Part shown: in pieces, positions 23,701 to 35,021 of the stretch
How positions within the stretch are numbered: the stretch's first letter is position 1
Layout: every line of letters starts with the position of its first letter
NCBI GenBank assembly: GCA_023078555.1
Contig: CM041198.1
Span: 11,599,874-11,663,873, forward strand
DNA: 64,000 nucleotides
Reading direction: 5' to 3'
From: Ulva prolifera
Taxonomy: Eukaryota; Chlorophyta; Ulvophyceae; Ulvales; Ulvaceae
Program-made: the position numbers and the translations under genes
Notes under the pieces: model-generated
The model's database searches: none
What the model was told of the DNA's origin: nothing
What the model saw: the letters and a program-made list of their open reading frames with translations, nothing else

Positions 23701-23775
23701 GCGAAGGTGTCTGTTGGTCCATTGCTCCTCAGACAGTCAACAGGGTCAGGGAACAATGATCAGGTGAGGGTCTAA
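17742..23775 (+). CDS. NPC1: NPC1-type sterol transporter (Patched/sterol-sensing family)
   Basis: NPC1 proteins move sterols out of the endolysosomal or vacuolar lumen. Twelve exons close in frame: 17742-17792, 18171-18354, 18576-18922, 18996-19367, 19525-19959, 20168-20379, 20701-20869, 21161-22158, 22265-22524, 22627-23001, 23082-23415 and 23487-23775. They total 1341 residues, a normal family length. Exon 1 gives a hydrophobic signal peptide. The Cys-rich sterol-binding N-domain follows (CAMYGICG, GCPACMSNFRNLFC, TYNSCKD). A luminal segment contains YLEDVCFKPFG and ATQSIAQYW, and the sterol-sensing transmembrane block falls at about residues 635-790 (LALAIGVDNMFLLATEE). A second Cys-rich loop ends in LPWFLEATPS. 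The C-terminal transmembrane half contains MYMALVVIGTFHGLLLLPVL. The last exon could splice at CAG|GTGAGG near the stop, so the final residues are less sure. Exon 2 could begin one codon earlier. Confidence 0.93.
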
Positions 23776-25500
23776 GTCTGCAAACGTTTTGACATAGTGA
23801 AGAGTGTCTCAACGAGAACGTCAGGAAACTGTGGACGATCATGCAGGTTTTAACCAGCCGCGCGAGGTGCATAATCAGCCGCAAGGATGCATCTGCAACG
23901 AGCAGTAATTCAACTTTTGGTGACAATGTCATGTACTAGCGGAATTGAGCTAGAGTTTGTGAAACAGATGCGAAACGACACACTTGGCACGGAATCGCGG
24001 AGCCAGTAACCAAGGTCGCATTCATTGTGTCCTGCGTCACTCATATCAAGTTAGCTGTTGTCCCGAGACAAGAATCAAGGCTTCGAAGAGGGCGCTGTGC
24101 ACACTTGCAACAAGGAGCATGGAACAGTTTGCTCGCCATGCAATGGCCATTGAGTTACTCTGTGTAACTGTACACCAGTGCTCTTGGCGCCATTCAATCA
24201 ATCTTATTGTTCGCCAGGTTGAGTGAGCGAGACAATACAGATGCTTGTCATGCACGGTTCAACATTGAACTCTGTGGCCGTTTCGGGCAGGAACCGCAGT
24301 ATCATCGTGCTGATGGTGTATAACTGTAGTGTGCATCCCGAAATAGATACCCAAGTAAAGGCCAGCATCAAAGCAGCTGGTGAAACGGCAGCAACAGCGG
24401 AGCTATGTCCGTTTGTACACCCGGCCAGTTCAGGTCCCATGTGGCCGATCATAGTGGTAACAGTGAGGTTGTGAATGGAACATGGCATCAGATGCTGCCT
24501 TCGCTATCAATGTCACACAGCCTGAAGTCAACAGGCAAGGACAGACACTGGCCATTCGCGCATGGTTATCCGCCTAATTGTACTACGCTCTCGTTCTTAA
24601 AAAATGCAGGCCCTTCTATTGTTTGCATTGATGCAGTCACTTAAACCAATGTACATGCAAGGGCCGTCTCAGCCTGAAGAATGTGCCATCAGGGGCAGGA
24701 ACAATACATCTGGCCAGTATACGGATGTCCAGGGGTCATGGAGGCCCCGGCAGATAGGCACCACTAGCCCAGTTCTTGGAGGCCTCGGCCGAGCCCATCA
24801 TTGATGGAGGAGGGCGAGGCTGCACACCACAACGCACTGGTCTGCAAAATGCATGACATGGACGCTTCCATTGAACAGAGATCTCGGCACACGTGGAATC
24901 CAGAAACAGTACCAGGTCGCCAGGGCTGGGTAGTGCAATCGGTGGTGGCATATTGTGTAGCTGTGGGCCCCTGTACGGCTGCCGCGCTGGCCTTGGCGGT
25001 GGCTTTCCGGGCGGGGGTGCGGGCAAGAGTTCCCTGTTGCTTTGATTAGCCCCGTTAATTATTGGGAGGGCGTGCGGGGGGGACCAATTGGAGAGCACTG
25101 GCCTGCACGTCATAGGGTCGAGTTCTTGGCGCCAGCAAAATGAGACCATGTCATCGGCTGTAGCCAATGCTTGCTACACGAGCAGCATTCTGCAAAAAGA
25201 CGGGCAATGGGCGCAGCTGTCATGCATGAAACGCTGCTTCCACCACAGATCAGCTGCACCTTTGTGGCTCTTGAACAGCGCCAATTTTTGGCTTTCCGGG
25301 CATTGGTGGCGGGAGTGGAATGGTGTTGACCGGCTGCACAGGGTGCGCGGCAGCAGCCCCTAGTGTTTGGGGTTTGCCCCGCACCCCTGAAATGCACGCA
25401 AAAGCTGCAATGCAGCTTCCATGTCAGATCATTGGTGCAATAGTGCATAATCAGAGACGAATTAGCGACATGCGGACACTTCAGATGGAGCACACGTATG
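23776..25500. other. Mostly unassigned stretch; possible proline-rich minus-strand exons
   Basis: 23776-24700 shows nothing recognisable. On the minus strand, 24730-25320 contains two similar proline-rich pieces (LLPAPPPGKPPPRPARQ and IPLPPPMPGKPK). They could be 3' exons of the coiled-coil gene that lies upstream on the same strand. Frames and splice sites could not be fixed. Confidence 0.3.
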
Positions 25501-25509
25501 GCCGGTGTC

Positions 25510-26899
25510 CGAGCTTCTGTCATACTGGCTGCCGTGTTATTGTCTGATACTGCTGTCCTGGGCACCTTATCTGCGGCCTGTGGCACATCTGGCCCATGAC
25601 CTTGTGCATCACGCTTCCGTTTGAGCCGATCTTCAGCTGATGGTTGCAGAAAAACGTCATCCTTAAAGAGTCCAAACAGCCTCTCGATAAAATCCCCAGG
25701 ACTGAATGGGGCCCGTGGTTGTATCCAAGAGTACTGAAATTTGTCCCCATCAACTCCAGCACGCCTCTGGGCTGGCCTCTCTGGGTCGCCACACGTTGCA
25801 AGTGCAGGGGTGCCTGCATTCCCAAAGACATGAATGTGTGGACAGGACACCTTCACACATGTGCAGTCAGTCTGGGCTTGAGCAAGGAGAAATTTTTGCC
25901 TGTGCTACGTGATGCGAACCGTGCACATTGGGTAAAATTGGCAAATCAGTAGCAACAGCATAGTGGTCCGCGCCTCCAGCTGGTGCAGCCATCTGTTTCT
26001 TGAGAAGTGTCACAGCATTATGCTTGGCACCCTGGATAATGCACGAGCTGTCTTGCATCGAGAAAAAACTGCATGACTTTGTATGATGTGCTGGCATCCG
26101 GCTCAGGCAAAGCAAACCTTTATTTGATCAAGCTTCATTCGGACGTCATCAACTTTGGAGCTCAGCTCTTGCAGTGCACGGTTATTGGATTCGAGATCTA
26201 AAACAGCTTGGTCTCGGTCCATGATGCGCTGCTTATCAAGTGCTTGCAACTTGGCTTTCTTCAGCCGCAACAACTGCGCACAAGCGCGACCAAGTCAATA
26301 AGCACGACACGGGCGCTCAGAACATGAGTGAAACATGCAGAGAGCATAGAGAGCCAGACCTTGGAGTGCGTTCTAGCTTGCTCCTGTTGCAGGCGTTTGC
26401 GTTCCTCCTGCTTTTCTCTGCTTTTGCGAAGTTCATCCCTTCGCCTGGCCTGAAGTTCCAACAGGAATGGATCAGATGGCCCAGAGTCTGGCTCATTTGT
26501 GCGCCTTGAACTTCCTTGATCAGCTCTATGGGCATCAGGAGTTTCATCGGCGGCTGCTGCCTGTGACTCTCTCACCAACGGAGCCGTTTGATTGAGCAGG
26601 CTTTCTGCCCTCTGCCTCTGCCATGGAGACCCCAGCCAATTCGTGCTGGGCTTTGGCGTCAAAGCCAAGCTTTTATAGGCTTTGAGATACTGCGACTTTG
26701 AGAACTTGCTGTGATCGGGCTGATCCCTGTCTGCACTTATATTGTCTAGCTGTGGCGGTGGTACGAAATTGGTTGTGGCAGGTGAGCTACGACACGCCAT
26801 TCTCGCATGAATAAGGTTGTGAAACTCGTTTGGCGTGATGGTCACAGGCAAACGGCCTATCCACTCCGGCCCGCGCTCCTGCCGCGAAGTTGCTTTCAT
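25510..26899 (-). CDS. Uncharacterised coiled-coil protein (partial model)
   Basis: I do not recognise the family. Exons that keep frame are 26899-26360 (180 codons from an ATG), 26273-26118 and one starting at 26031. A likely further exon near 25725 begins YSWIQPRAPF. The first exon is polar and ends in a charged helix (ARRRDELRKSREKQEERK). The second continues as a coiled coil (LKKAKLQALDKQRIMDRDQA, then NNRALQELSSKVDD). The later exon carries GDFIERLFGLFKDDVFLQP followed by a basic cluster RLKRKRD that may be a nuclear signal. The 3' end is undefined; proline-rich pieces further downstream may belong to it. A structural or scaffold role is only a guess from the coiled coil. Confidence 0.5.
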
Positions 26900-28194
26900 C
26901 TCGACTGAGGTGACATGCAGGCGAATTGTGAGCCTTCGAAGGAGCACCGAGCAGTGCATTCTCGGCTCGTGGCATTATGAATTCGATGAGGCCTGCTTGA
27001 GCCTTTCGCGGAACGCATGTTCTTCGTCGCATCATCGATGTGCATGCACAGCGGCTCCACTGCAGTCGCTGTGCACCAGCAGCGTCGGTCATACTCACTG
27101 GCAGACGAAACAAGTGGAAGTAGCATGGGTCAGGATGTCGGAAACGCTTGGACGCAGTCGAATTATCACGGGGCTGATTGTGATGTTATGTGGCAGTGCT
27201 TCTATGCTAGCACGTGTGTACCACGGCACATTCCGCTTTTGGAGTCAGCATGCAACTGAGCTGTATGTCACCCTTCAAACCCCGGTGCAAAACGCTCACA
27301 GGGCATGTTCCAGGTAGTGGAACAGAACTCATCTGTGGCGAGACATCAGGTCTAGATTGTCTTGCTGTTCTTGAGCAATGCTACGAAAATTGTGCCAGGC
27401 TCCACAAGAGTAAGTCGTGGGCTACGCTGAAGAAGGCATAAAAGCTCAGTGCGAACGCCTATGGATCATTGCACTGTAGGTCTGGCATGATACCCTCCCG
27501 GACTTGTTCACCCACAGTTGTAGTGGCCGCTCGCGCATCATCACAGCACTGAGATTATTGTTTGGGGTGAATCTGCATTGCACAGCGGTATTGGAGCACA
27601 TGCCGACTTCTGACAAACTCCAAAATGATCTACACTGATCATGAGATTTCCTGCTCGAATGCGCTTTTGATTCTGCTGGACAGGCAAAGTATGTCTCCAT
27701 GTCGGCCGTGGAGTAAGCTTGTGAGGAACAAAAGAAACATAAAGGCTGAACGAGTGGGAGCAGACCAGCAGGAGCTACCAGACCTGCAGTGGCAATTGCA
27801 TGCACCTTCATGAGGGTGAAGGCTTGCAGAATTATGCAAAGAATCAGAGCTCTGCGCTGTGGTAAACAAGATGCAACAACGACTGTATTGATGTACTACA
27901 AAGCGGAAAGCAGACAGATAGTCAATATCGCACGAACGACAGACATGCAAATGCCAGTAACAGCTGCACACAGCAACAGCTGTACTGATGTCCAATGGTG
28001 GCAGCACATCCCAGGAAAGATTGTGCTGTCCAGATTCGAGCAATGACAACATGGAATTTACATACAAACAAGCCTTGGTGTGCTCCACGGAGCCAGCTAC
28101 CAGCAGCACCAGAAATTCAGCTTCTGGATGGAGTGAATATGCACTGCATATGCACCCAGTGGCTACCTTGTGATTCTGCTCGCAGCAGGAGGCT
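26900..28194. other. No gene supported
   Basis: This lies between the start of the coiled-coil gene and the stop of endonuclease III. A 209-codon minus-strand frame (28268-27639) has no family motif and overlaps the last endonuclease exon in another frame. Nothing else is visible apart from probable untranslated sequence. Confidence 0.45.
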
Positions 28195-29479
28195 TCAGAT
28201 AGCTGCCCACACGCAGATAGGGCACATCTCCGGATCATGAGCCCTGGCTGGACAGTGCTCCCGTCCAAAATATATAAACTGAAAGCACACAGACATGAAT
28301 CTGGGTCTACACTGAATTATTTCCAAAGACGGGATCAATAGAATGTGAGGAGTGTTGCAGCATGATATCCCCCGGGATACAGATGGCATGACGTGGCCGA
28401 TACTACACTGTAGACTCGGCAGGCCTCATAAAATTCATACCTGGAGGTGGAGTGCATTCCAATGCTTCTTGTCAAACAGGGCCTTCAGGTCTGCTTCAGT
28501 TTGAACCACATTGGCTCCGTTTGATAAGCCCCAGCGTGTTGCCAATCGATGGATGTGAGTATCTACAGGGAACGCTGCAACACTGCACAGGCAGAAAGCA
28601 TTGTCCCTTCATTAAAAAAGTTATGGCTCAGGAACATAAGCACCCTCTTCATGTACGGGTAAGTGCATACCCATGGCACTGAGACATCACAACCGAGGCT
28701 GTTTTGTGCCCAACACCTGGCAACGCCTCCAGTTCCTCAAATGTCTTCGGGACTTCACCAGCATGCCGTTCCACTAACAGCTTTGATGTAGCAATGACAT
28801 TTTTTGCTTTAGTTGGAGCTAGCCCGATCTCTTTGATCATGGCTTCGACAACTTTAACATTGGCTTGCGCCAAAGCATCAGCATCTGGAGAATGCTGAAA
28901 CAGTGCAGGCGTTACTTCATTCACCTTCTTGTCCGTGGTCTGCAGTGTCCACCAGCACTCTATGGGATGTTTCAATGCCACAAGAACAGGAGGAACAGCA
29001 ATGACAACAAATGAGTGAGGATCGTCTGAACACCTGCGCCGACAGCATGACAGCAATCAACAGCTGAAAGTTGGATGTGAAGGTCAAAGGGATGGCTGGC
29101 CGCGGATAAAGCTTGTGCAGCTGCTGCTGCAACCTGTCAGCTTTGTCACGCAGATCAGCTGTAACAGGTGCTGCTGTCGCTGCCTTCCTCGTGGCTTTGG
29201 GAGACGCTGATTTCCAGGCTGTACTCTGCTCCAGGACAATCTTACCGACAAAATCTTTTTCTGGCGTTTTAGGCAACTTCTTCTTTGCCGCTGCCTTGGA
29301 CAGCTTGGCAGCAAGGGGTCTCTGTGCAACAGACCGACACTAAGCAGAATGTGTGCATGTCTCTGCGTGTCAAGAGCGATCAGGCAGGGGCTCATAATCC
29401 ATGCAGCTCTCCACTGCGAAGCTCGGCCATAATTGTACCTGAGGTAACGCTGACCGGGCGAGCACCACTCCCGTGTCAT
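28195..29479 (-). CDS. NTH1: Endonuclease III-type DNA glycosylase/AP lyase, altered Fe-S loop
   Basis: Base-excision repair enzyme that removes oxidised pyrimidines. Five exons close in frame: 29479-29439, 29319-29034, 28939-28671, 28582-28441 and 28278-28195, giving 273 residues. An N-terminal Lys/Ala-rich stretch suits an organelle or nuclear signal. The catalytic core has FQLLIAVMLSAQTTDKKVNE, the helix-hairpin-helix LPGVGHKTASVV (catalytic Lys in HKTA) and FPVDTHIHR (catalytic Asp). The usual C-terminal [4Fe-4S] loop is C-x6-C-x2-C-x5-C. Here the tail is HCPARAHDPEMCPICVWAAI and then stop, so spacing is C-x9-C-x2-C and the fourth Cys is missing. The cluster may therefore be absent. The first short exon is the least certain part. 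Confidence 0.9.
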
Positions 29480-29897
29480 TGTCCTTCACAAGAGAGGACC
29501 TGGTGATCCGCCTCATCGAGCGAAGAACACTAGATATACACCTATGAATTCCAAGGCTGATGGGATGTATGCCTCAAGGGGACTTCAGTCTTCAGGCCAT
29601 GCCTTGGTTGTTGGACCCGCGTCAACGCGCAGAGCACAGACTCCTACCTACGATGGTCCACGCACACCTTCATCATGTGTCAGAACAGAGACTAGGTGAC
29701 TTTCGCTAGCCGGAACGCACGACACGCTCTACCGTACTGAGATTTTTGTGTTCCTAGCCTTTGTCGAGCTCCGACATGATCAGCTCATGTGTGTTACAAC
29801 ACAGCGAACGTACGCATACTTCAAGTTTGAATGGTATCGATGTGCCCCCCAGAAGGTAGATTTAGACATGTACAGAATCCAGAATACATGGCGTGCG

Positions 29898-30964
29898 CTA
29901 TGATGCCTGACCGTCGCACATTGCGGCAGGTGCACTTTTGTGCGGTGTCCCCGCGACTGGAAACGCAGGCGGGTCCCACAACTTGCCCAGTGGTACATTT
30001 TCGCTTTGACACTTCTCAAGCACCGCCGCAGCAACGGCATGCACCGCCTTGCTCACTTCTTCCACAGATCCACTGGCATCGATGATTGCGAACCTGCCAT
30101 CCTCCAGCTGTTTGAACTCCTGGGCTACACGCTGTTGCAATTCTAAAACTTCATACCTCTCCTGCCCATACCCGTCCCTGCATTTTGATAAACGATACAC
30201 CAGCAGAAGTGGCGGACGGAGAAACCTGACAACAGGGGAGCAAAGCTGCACCCGCCGAAACAGTTCAGTGGGGTCTGAGCATCATCACTGTGATAGAGCC
30301 GCACCTGCCTTCAGCAATTGTCGGGAACATCTGCAGAAATATTACTGCGTCCGGTGCTATAAGACCCGCATCTGCCGATGCACACCATTGCCTGTCCATG
30401 CCTGGTATTTGCTTGGCAGCGGAATATGCTATTCCCGAGTATGCATACCTATCCAGCACCAGGTGTGTGCCACCCAAAAGCATTTCTTCCATATCTTTTC
30501 TGTGCACAGAACTGTGTTACACTCTTTCTCAAGAAGCAATCTTGCGTGATCCTCCACTAGTGACTGTTCGCACCGGCACTCCCAGCGATTTGCACTGAAC
30601 AGCAAGTGAATTGCGTGATCATCCATGGCAACTCCCTGTGCGAGATAGCCATCGATCATCCTGCCGGTGATTGTCGATCTGTCCGGAAATTTCATCTGCT
30701 TGACGTCAGCCTGAAAAACAAGCCCTTGCTGCCAAAGGGTGGGCATGTGCCAAGGTGCCAACCACACAACCAGTTTTTGCCATCCTGACCAACACCAGCT
30801 GACTTCCAAATCGCGTAGAGTATATATATATCCCGAGGCGTGTCGGCATGCAAACGGACCTTGAACGTTTTCCGCAGATACTGCGCTAGCATGCTAGCCT
30901 GTGTTGACTTCCCTGCCCGATCTAACCCTTCGAGAACAAATAAACATCCCCGCGTCGCAGCCAT
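29898..30964 (-). CDS. TMPK: Thymidylate kinase (dTMP kinase)
   Basis: Phosphorylates dTMP to dTDP with ATP, an essential step to dTTP. Four exons close in frame: 30964-30860, 30710-30580, 30499-30305 and 30177-29898, giving 236 residues. The P-loop is EGLDRAGKST near the N-terminus. FPDRST is the substrate-binding block, HLLFSANRWE and LVLDRYAYSGIAYSAAK are family signatures, and the LID region reads RDGYGQERYE. The C-terminus contains VPLGKLW, a typical eukaryotic ending; the last roughly 20 residues after it are unusual and could reflect a missed end. No clear transit peptide precedes the P-loop. Confidence 0.93.
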
Positions 30965-31269
30965 TGTTAGCTATAGATTGTTAACGGCAGCGATGTGGCT
31001 GGATCGAGGTCGCGTTTCCAGACTGTTGCAGTGCCTGGTGATAATCGCACGTACTCCACAGCACATGTGGCTTCATGAGAACAGATCACCGCATCAACAG
31101 TTCAAACAGTACATTATAGCGTTGAAGAATTCCGACTCTTGATTGTGCATTGGAGTTCAGCGCATCTCGACAGTTCTGCGCATTTATGCTGGTCAGTTGT
31201 CGAGAGAAGTATGGTTTCGGTCCGAGAGGCCCATCGCCACAACTACAAGTGTGCGGAGGGACAGCGAAT
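30965..31269. other. Short intergenic gap
   Basis: Between the thymidylate kinase start and the 3' end of the GalT/HIT-like gene, both on the minus strand. No coding signal was seen. Confidence 0.5.
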
Positions 31270-34200
31270 TCATGATATGCCAGCCAAGCCGGATTTCAGC
31301 GTCACTCTTGCCGCAGTCTCCTGGAAAGCCTGGTACACTCTGGCAATATCACCAGCATTAAGAGCAGAATCCCCGGGGTGCGATGTGCAAGGTGGTGCGC
31401 ACGTGACAGTGTCATTAATGTGACCTGTGCCATCGCAGATGTCCCGCTTAGGATGTCATTGATATTTCTGCGGCGGTGTATGTCATTAAATGAACAGTTT
31501 TTGCACTGCACATCGCATATTCAGCATGCAACATGGCGCCTGCGTCAAACCAGGTGCACCTGTTGAACTGATGAAATCAACATTCACCTTGGCACAATTC
31601 GCCCGACATGGTCAGTCACAGTGCTTCGCCATGCACGGCTGACGTAGCATGTACACATGCACGCTGTCATACTGACAGCCAGAGCCACTCTGCAGATCTG
31701 TGCCGCCGCATAGCTGCCACACTGGTGTTGGGCGGCAGGTATGGTCGTTTCAGTGGCTGACAAGGATACAAACCAGGCCACGCGAACCAAGCATGGTGGC
31801 GTTTCAGGATACATCAGCTGGAAAACACAGCCACGCCCACGCTGTGCGGCCAATAGGACCTCTATTGCAAGTTGCAAGGCGGGCAATGATGACCGATGCA
31901 ACTAGCACACATGGATAGCAGGAGCCGGACTTTCAAACGGCGAGATTGCTTCATGGCTGGGTTTGCTGCAGTCAAAGCAGGACATTGTAGGATCCCAAAC
32001 TGCAGTGATTCTGTTGCAAGTACATCCCATTGTAAGGGGGGAACTTGGGGGCAAATGGCAGGTATTCCGAGAGGCACAGAAAATTGTATTACTAACCTGG
32101 TTGCACCAGAGCGTGGTCCATGCAGACCGTAAGCCACCCCGCCCCCCTAGTGACGCCACCCGTCATGTGGCCGTAGTGCAGAAGGAGTTCGATTTCGGCA
32201 CAACACATGCCTCCCTCCCTCTTGCTGCGCACCGCGTACCTTGTCCAGTGCTAGAGGGCCAATACGGCAGCATGTTCAGAGCAGGGCTTCAGGAGCTATG
32301 TGTGTCCAAATTGGCGCTCGCAGCTTTTCTTGTATTGCCGCATGCAATGTGTATGGGTCTGTGTGCCCTATCGATGCCCCAGCAAGAACCTCCAGCGCTC
32401 CAAAATCGGATGCTTTGCTGCTCAGCTTTCCTCTTGACACAATCCTGCACGCTGCGCCCGCTGAGACACAACAGCCCACTGAGGTTTTTGGGTCCAGCTA
32501 CGCCAGAATCTGGAATGAGAGTGCATGCTGCCGGTGATGGCAGGAAACACCTGGCGACGACCGGCCGGTGTGGCAACAGATCTGGGCCTGCATTGGCAGC
32601 CTCGCCTGCTTTGGTGGGAATTTCCGCCGCTGCATGCAGGCTTGCATCAGAAGCCTCGCCGGTGGTATCTTGCACTAACTCCATCCCAAAGATTGCAACA
32701 TTGAATGTCTTGACATGTAGTTCGTCGATCATGAGGCGGAGCACGGTGTGCAAAGCCTTGACAAAACTTGGATCACACATAGATTTGCCCAGGAGAAAAA
32801 CCTCCATGTCCTTGACAGGTGCCAAGCTGGGCCAGACAAATACACTGCACCAACCAGCCCTGTCTTGACGTGCCACCGCCATGCATGTAATGTGTCAAAC
32901 GAAAAGTTTCATCTGCTGCTGTAACACCTCCCTGTGTGTAAGCGCTCACAGTTGTGACCACAGCACGGATACGGACCGGCTGCCTTCACTGCTTTGACCT
33001 TGCTCTGTCAGACACACACTCGTGAGCAGTCCGATCGCAGCATGTGCAGCAATCATCTCACCCCATAATCCAATCTGCATGTGAGGCGCATCACAGTGAC
33101 GACGACCCATCCATCGCATCACGTCTGGAAAACTCTCCTGCATGCTGACGCAGGTGATGCCCGTTGAGAGACATCGCACAGGCGCATGTACAGGCCAGGT
33201 ACATCGATCCAAAAATGTCCATGGCGCACTCAACAGGCGATGCCAGGGCTGTACCGCACTCAACAGCACTTGAGCATGGCCATGAAATTGCGATGCTCCC
33301 GCACGTGGCAAACAGTTCCTGCAGCGCAGTGATCCAATTCCCAGATCAAGCGTGCCGGGTGGCATGGAACAAGAGCCGACTCGGGCTTGTACCTACATAG
33401 GCGGCTGCAACATGTCCATACCCCAGCGGCTGAATGAAGCATACCAGATGAAGAGGGGGTGTACCCCGCTTGGATTGTGACTATGTGCTGCTACAAGCCA
33501 CTGTAGTGAGACATCCAACAGATCCCGGATGTGGTGCTCTGCAGCAGGGTCACCCAGGTCATGCAGCGCGAGCCTCTTGACAGCTACCATGGCGTCAACA
33601 TTATGTTCATAATCGGAAGACGTTGGAATTAACACCTTGAAAGTGCAGCGGGTCATGGTGCTTGAAAAGCACCACACCGTGACATGGCTGGCAGTATTTG
33701 AAAAGGTTGCTGGCGGTCACGGCGTATTCTGCCTCAAAACGACCAAATGTGTCAGCAGCTGTCAAGTCCTGCCACTGGCAGAAGTCGCCTACACATGGCC
33801 TAGGCATGATGTAGCCGTCAGTGACACAACACGTGGGTTCCGCGTTCTCACGCTGACGCAAAAGCGAGCCTCGTATCCATCATGCTTAAAGTAGGCCACT
33901 GAGCCACATGCATTGACGCGGCACACCACTTCACTCAGGCAATGATATGATCACTCCAGCAAAGGGCTTAGCAGCCAACGAGGGCAGTTCTTACACTGTG
34001 TGGCCGGGTCCGCGATTGGGTCCTCTGGTGTAGCAGAAGTGGCCTTGAATGTTTGCGGTTTGCGAGTGCGTTGTTCATTGTACCATGTCTGATCATGTGT
34101 GATCTGATTTGTCACGCAGACAACAACCTGCTCACTAGTTTCACAGACTCCTGTATATCTTGTTGTGGTTGTGTGAGCTTATGCAATAGGTGACACCGCC

Positions 34201-34430
34201 CAGGTCCTGGTGCATGATTATGGACGACCCATTGCAGCCTGGCAGAACCGGGATCTTACGTGAAATACCTGGCACGCACCGTACTTGCTAGCAAGCTTTG
34301 GGCCAGCTACTGCCACAGACGTTCCGATCGTAATGCTGTAGATTCGCTGAAATGAAGGCGGAGGGACATATGTATTAGTGGCCACTTGCTGTGCCAAGTC
34401 AATTACGCTCCTCACCTTGGCCGGTAACAT
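31270..34430 (-). CDS. GalT/HIT-superfamily nucleotidyl-transferase/hydrolase-like protein (model incomplete)
   Basis: Recognisable exons on the minus strand are near 34430-34290 (LPAKVRSVIDLAQQVA), near 33840-33640 (VTASNLFKYCQPCHGVVLFK followed by HHDPLHFQ), near 33590-33455, 33330-33200, 32880-32690 and a terminal exon ending at a TGA at 31270 (GDIARVYQAFQETAARV). Splicing TG|GTATGC to CAG|GAACTG joins PLFIWNCLPRAGASQFHGHA and then QVLLS. This is a histidine-triad-like HxHxQ motif in a GASQ context, as in galactose-1-phosphate uridylyltransferase relatives. The fourth recognisable stretch includes KTFNVAIFGMELV. Substrate and true function are unknown. The 5' end could reach an ATG at 34874, and several junctions are not fixed. 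Confidence 0.55.
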
Positions 34431-35021
34431 GTCAGGACCTCAGCCAAGTTACAGCAACTGCGTACAGCTGCGCATACGTGATGATCGCTGACTTGGGGAC
34501 TGGTGTCCCGGCTCAGCGACCCTCTGCGCTGCGGAGGCAAATTTGTTCAAGCGCTGTTGTGCCACAGCGGTGACGCATAGGCTGAGCCAATGTTCATAGG
34601 GCCCAGGAAATCATGCACATGATCATACTTCCGCTCCACTTGCCGTTTGACGTCGCATGCTTCCACTGTTCACCTTGAAGGTTGTGTCAGCTTGTGACGG
34701 TTCAAACGCTGAAACGACCCCGGTAGACATAGACAATGGCCACATCCGTACTGCTACGGCATGCCATACAGCTTGTCGTGCAAAGATTGATGAGCACCTT
34801 GTCTCACAGAACAGCCCAAAAAATAATCCTGTTGCATTGCTGCTTCCACGACGTCGTGATTGAACGTCTGTCATCTGCCAACCCCATCACGGGGTGCCCT
34901 GCAACGGTTGGTCGTCGATTTTCCATCGCTTCTCGGTTTGGTGGAAGGCATAGAATCTCATCTTTATGTAACACAAGACGGTGTTCATGAGCTGGGTGGT
35001 TCTGTGACAGCATGGAAGGAA

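Noticed and set aside
27639-28268. 209-codon minus-strand frame
   Set aside because: No conserved motif; it overlaps the last endonuclease III exon in a different frame and lies in its 3' flank.
31963-32868. 301-codon plus-strand frame
   Set aside because: It is antisense to exons of the GalT/HIT-like gene and has no family motif of its own.
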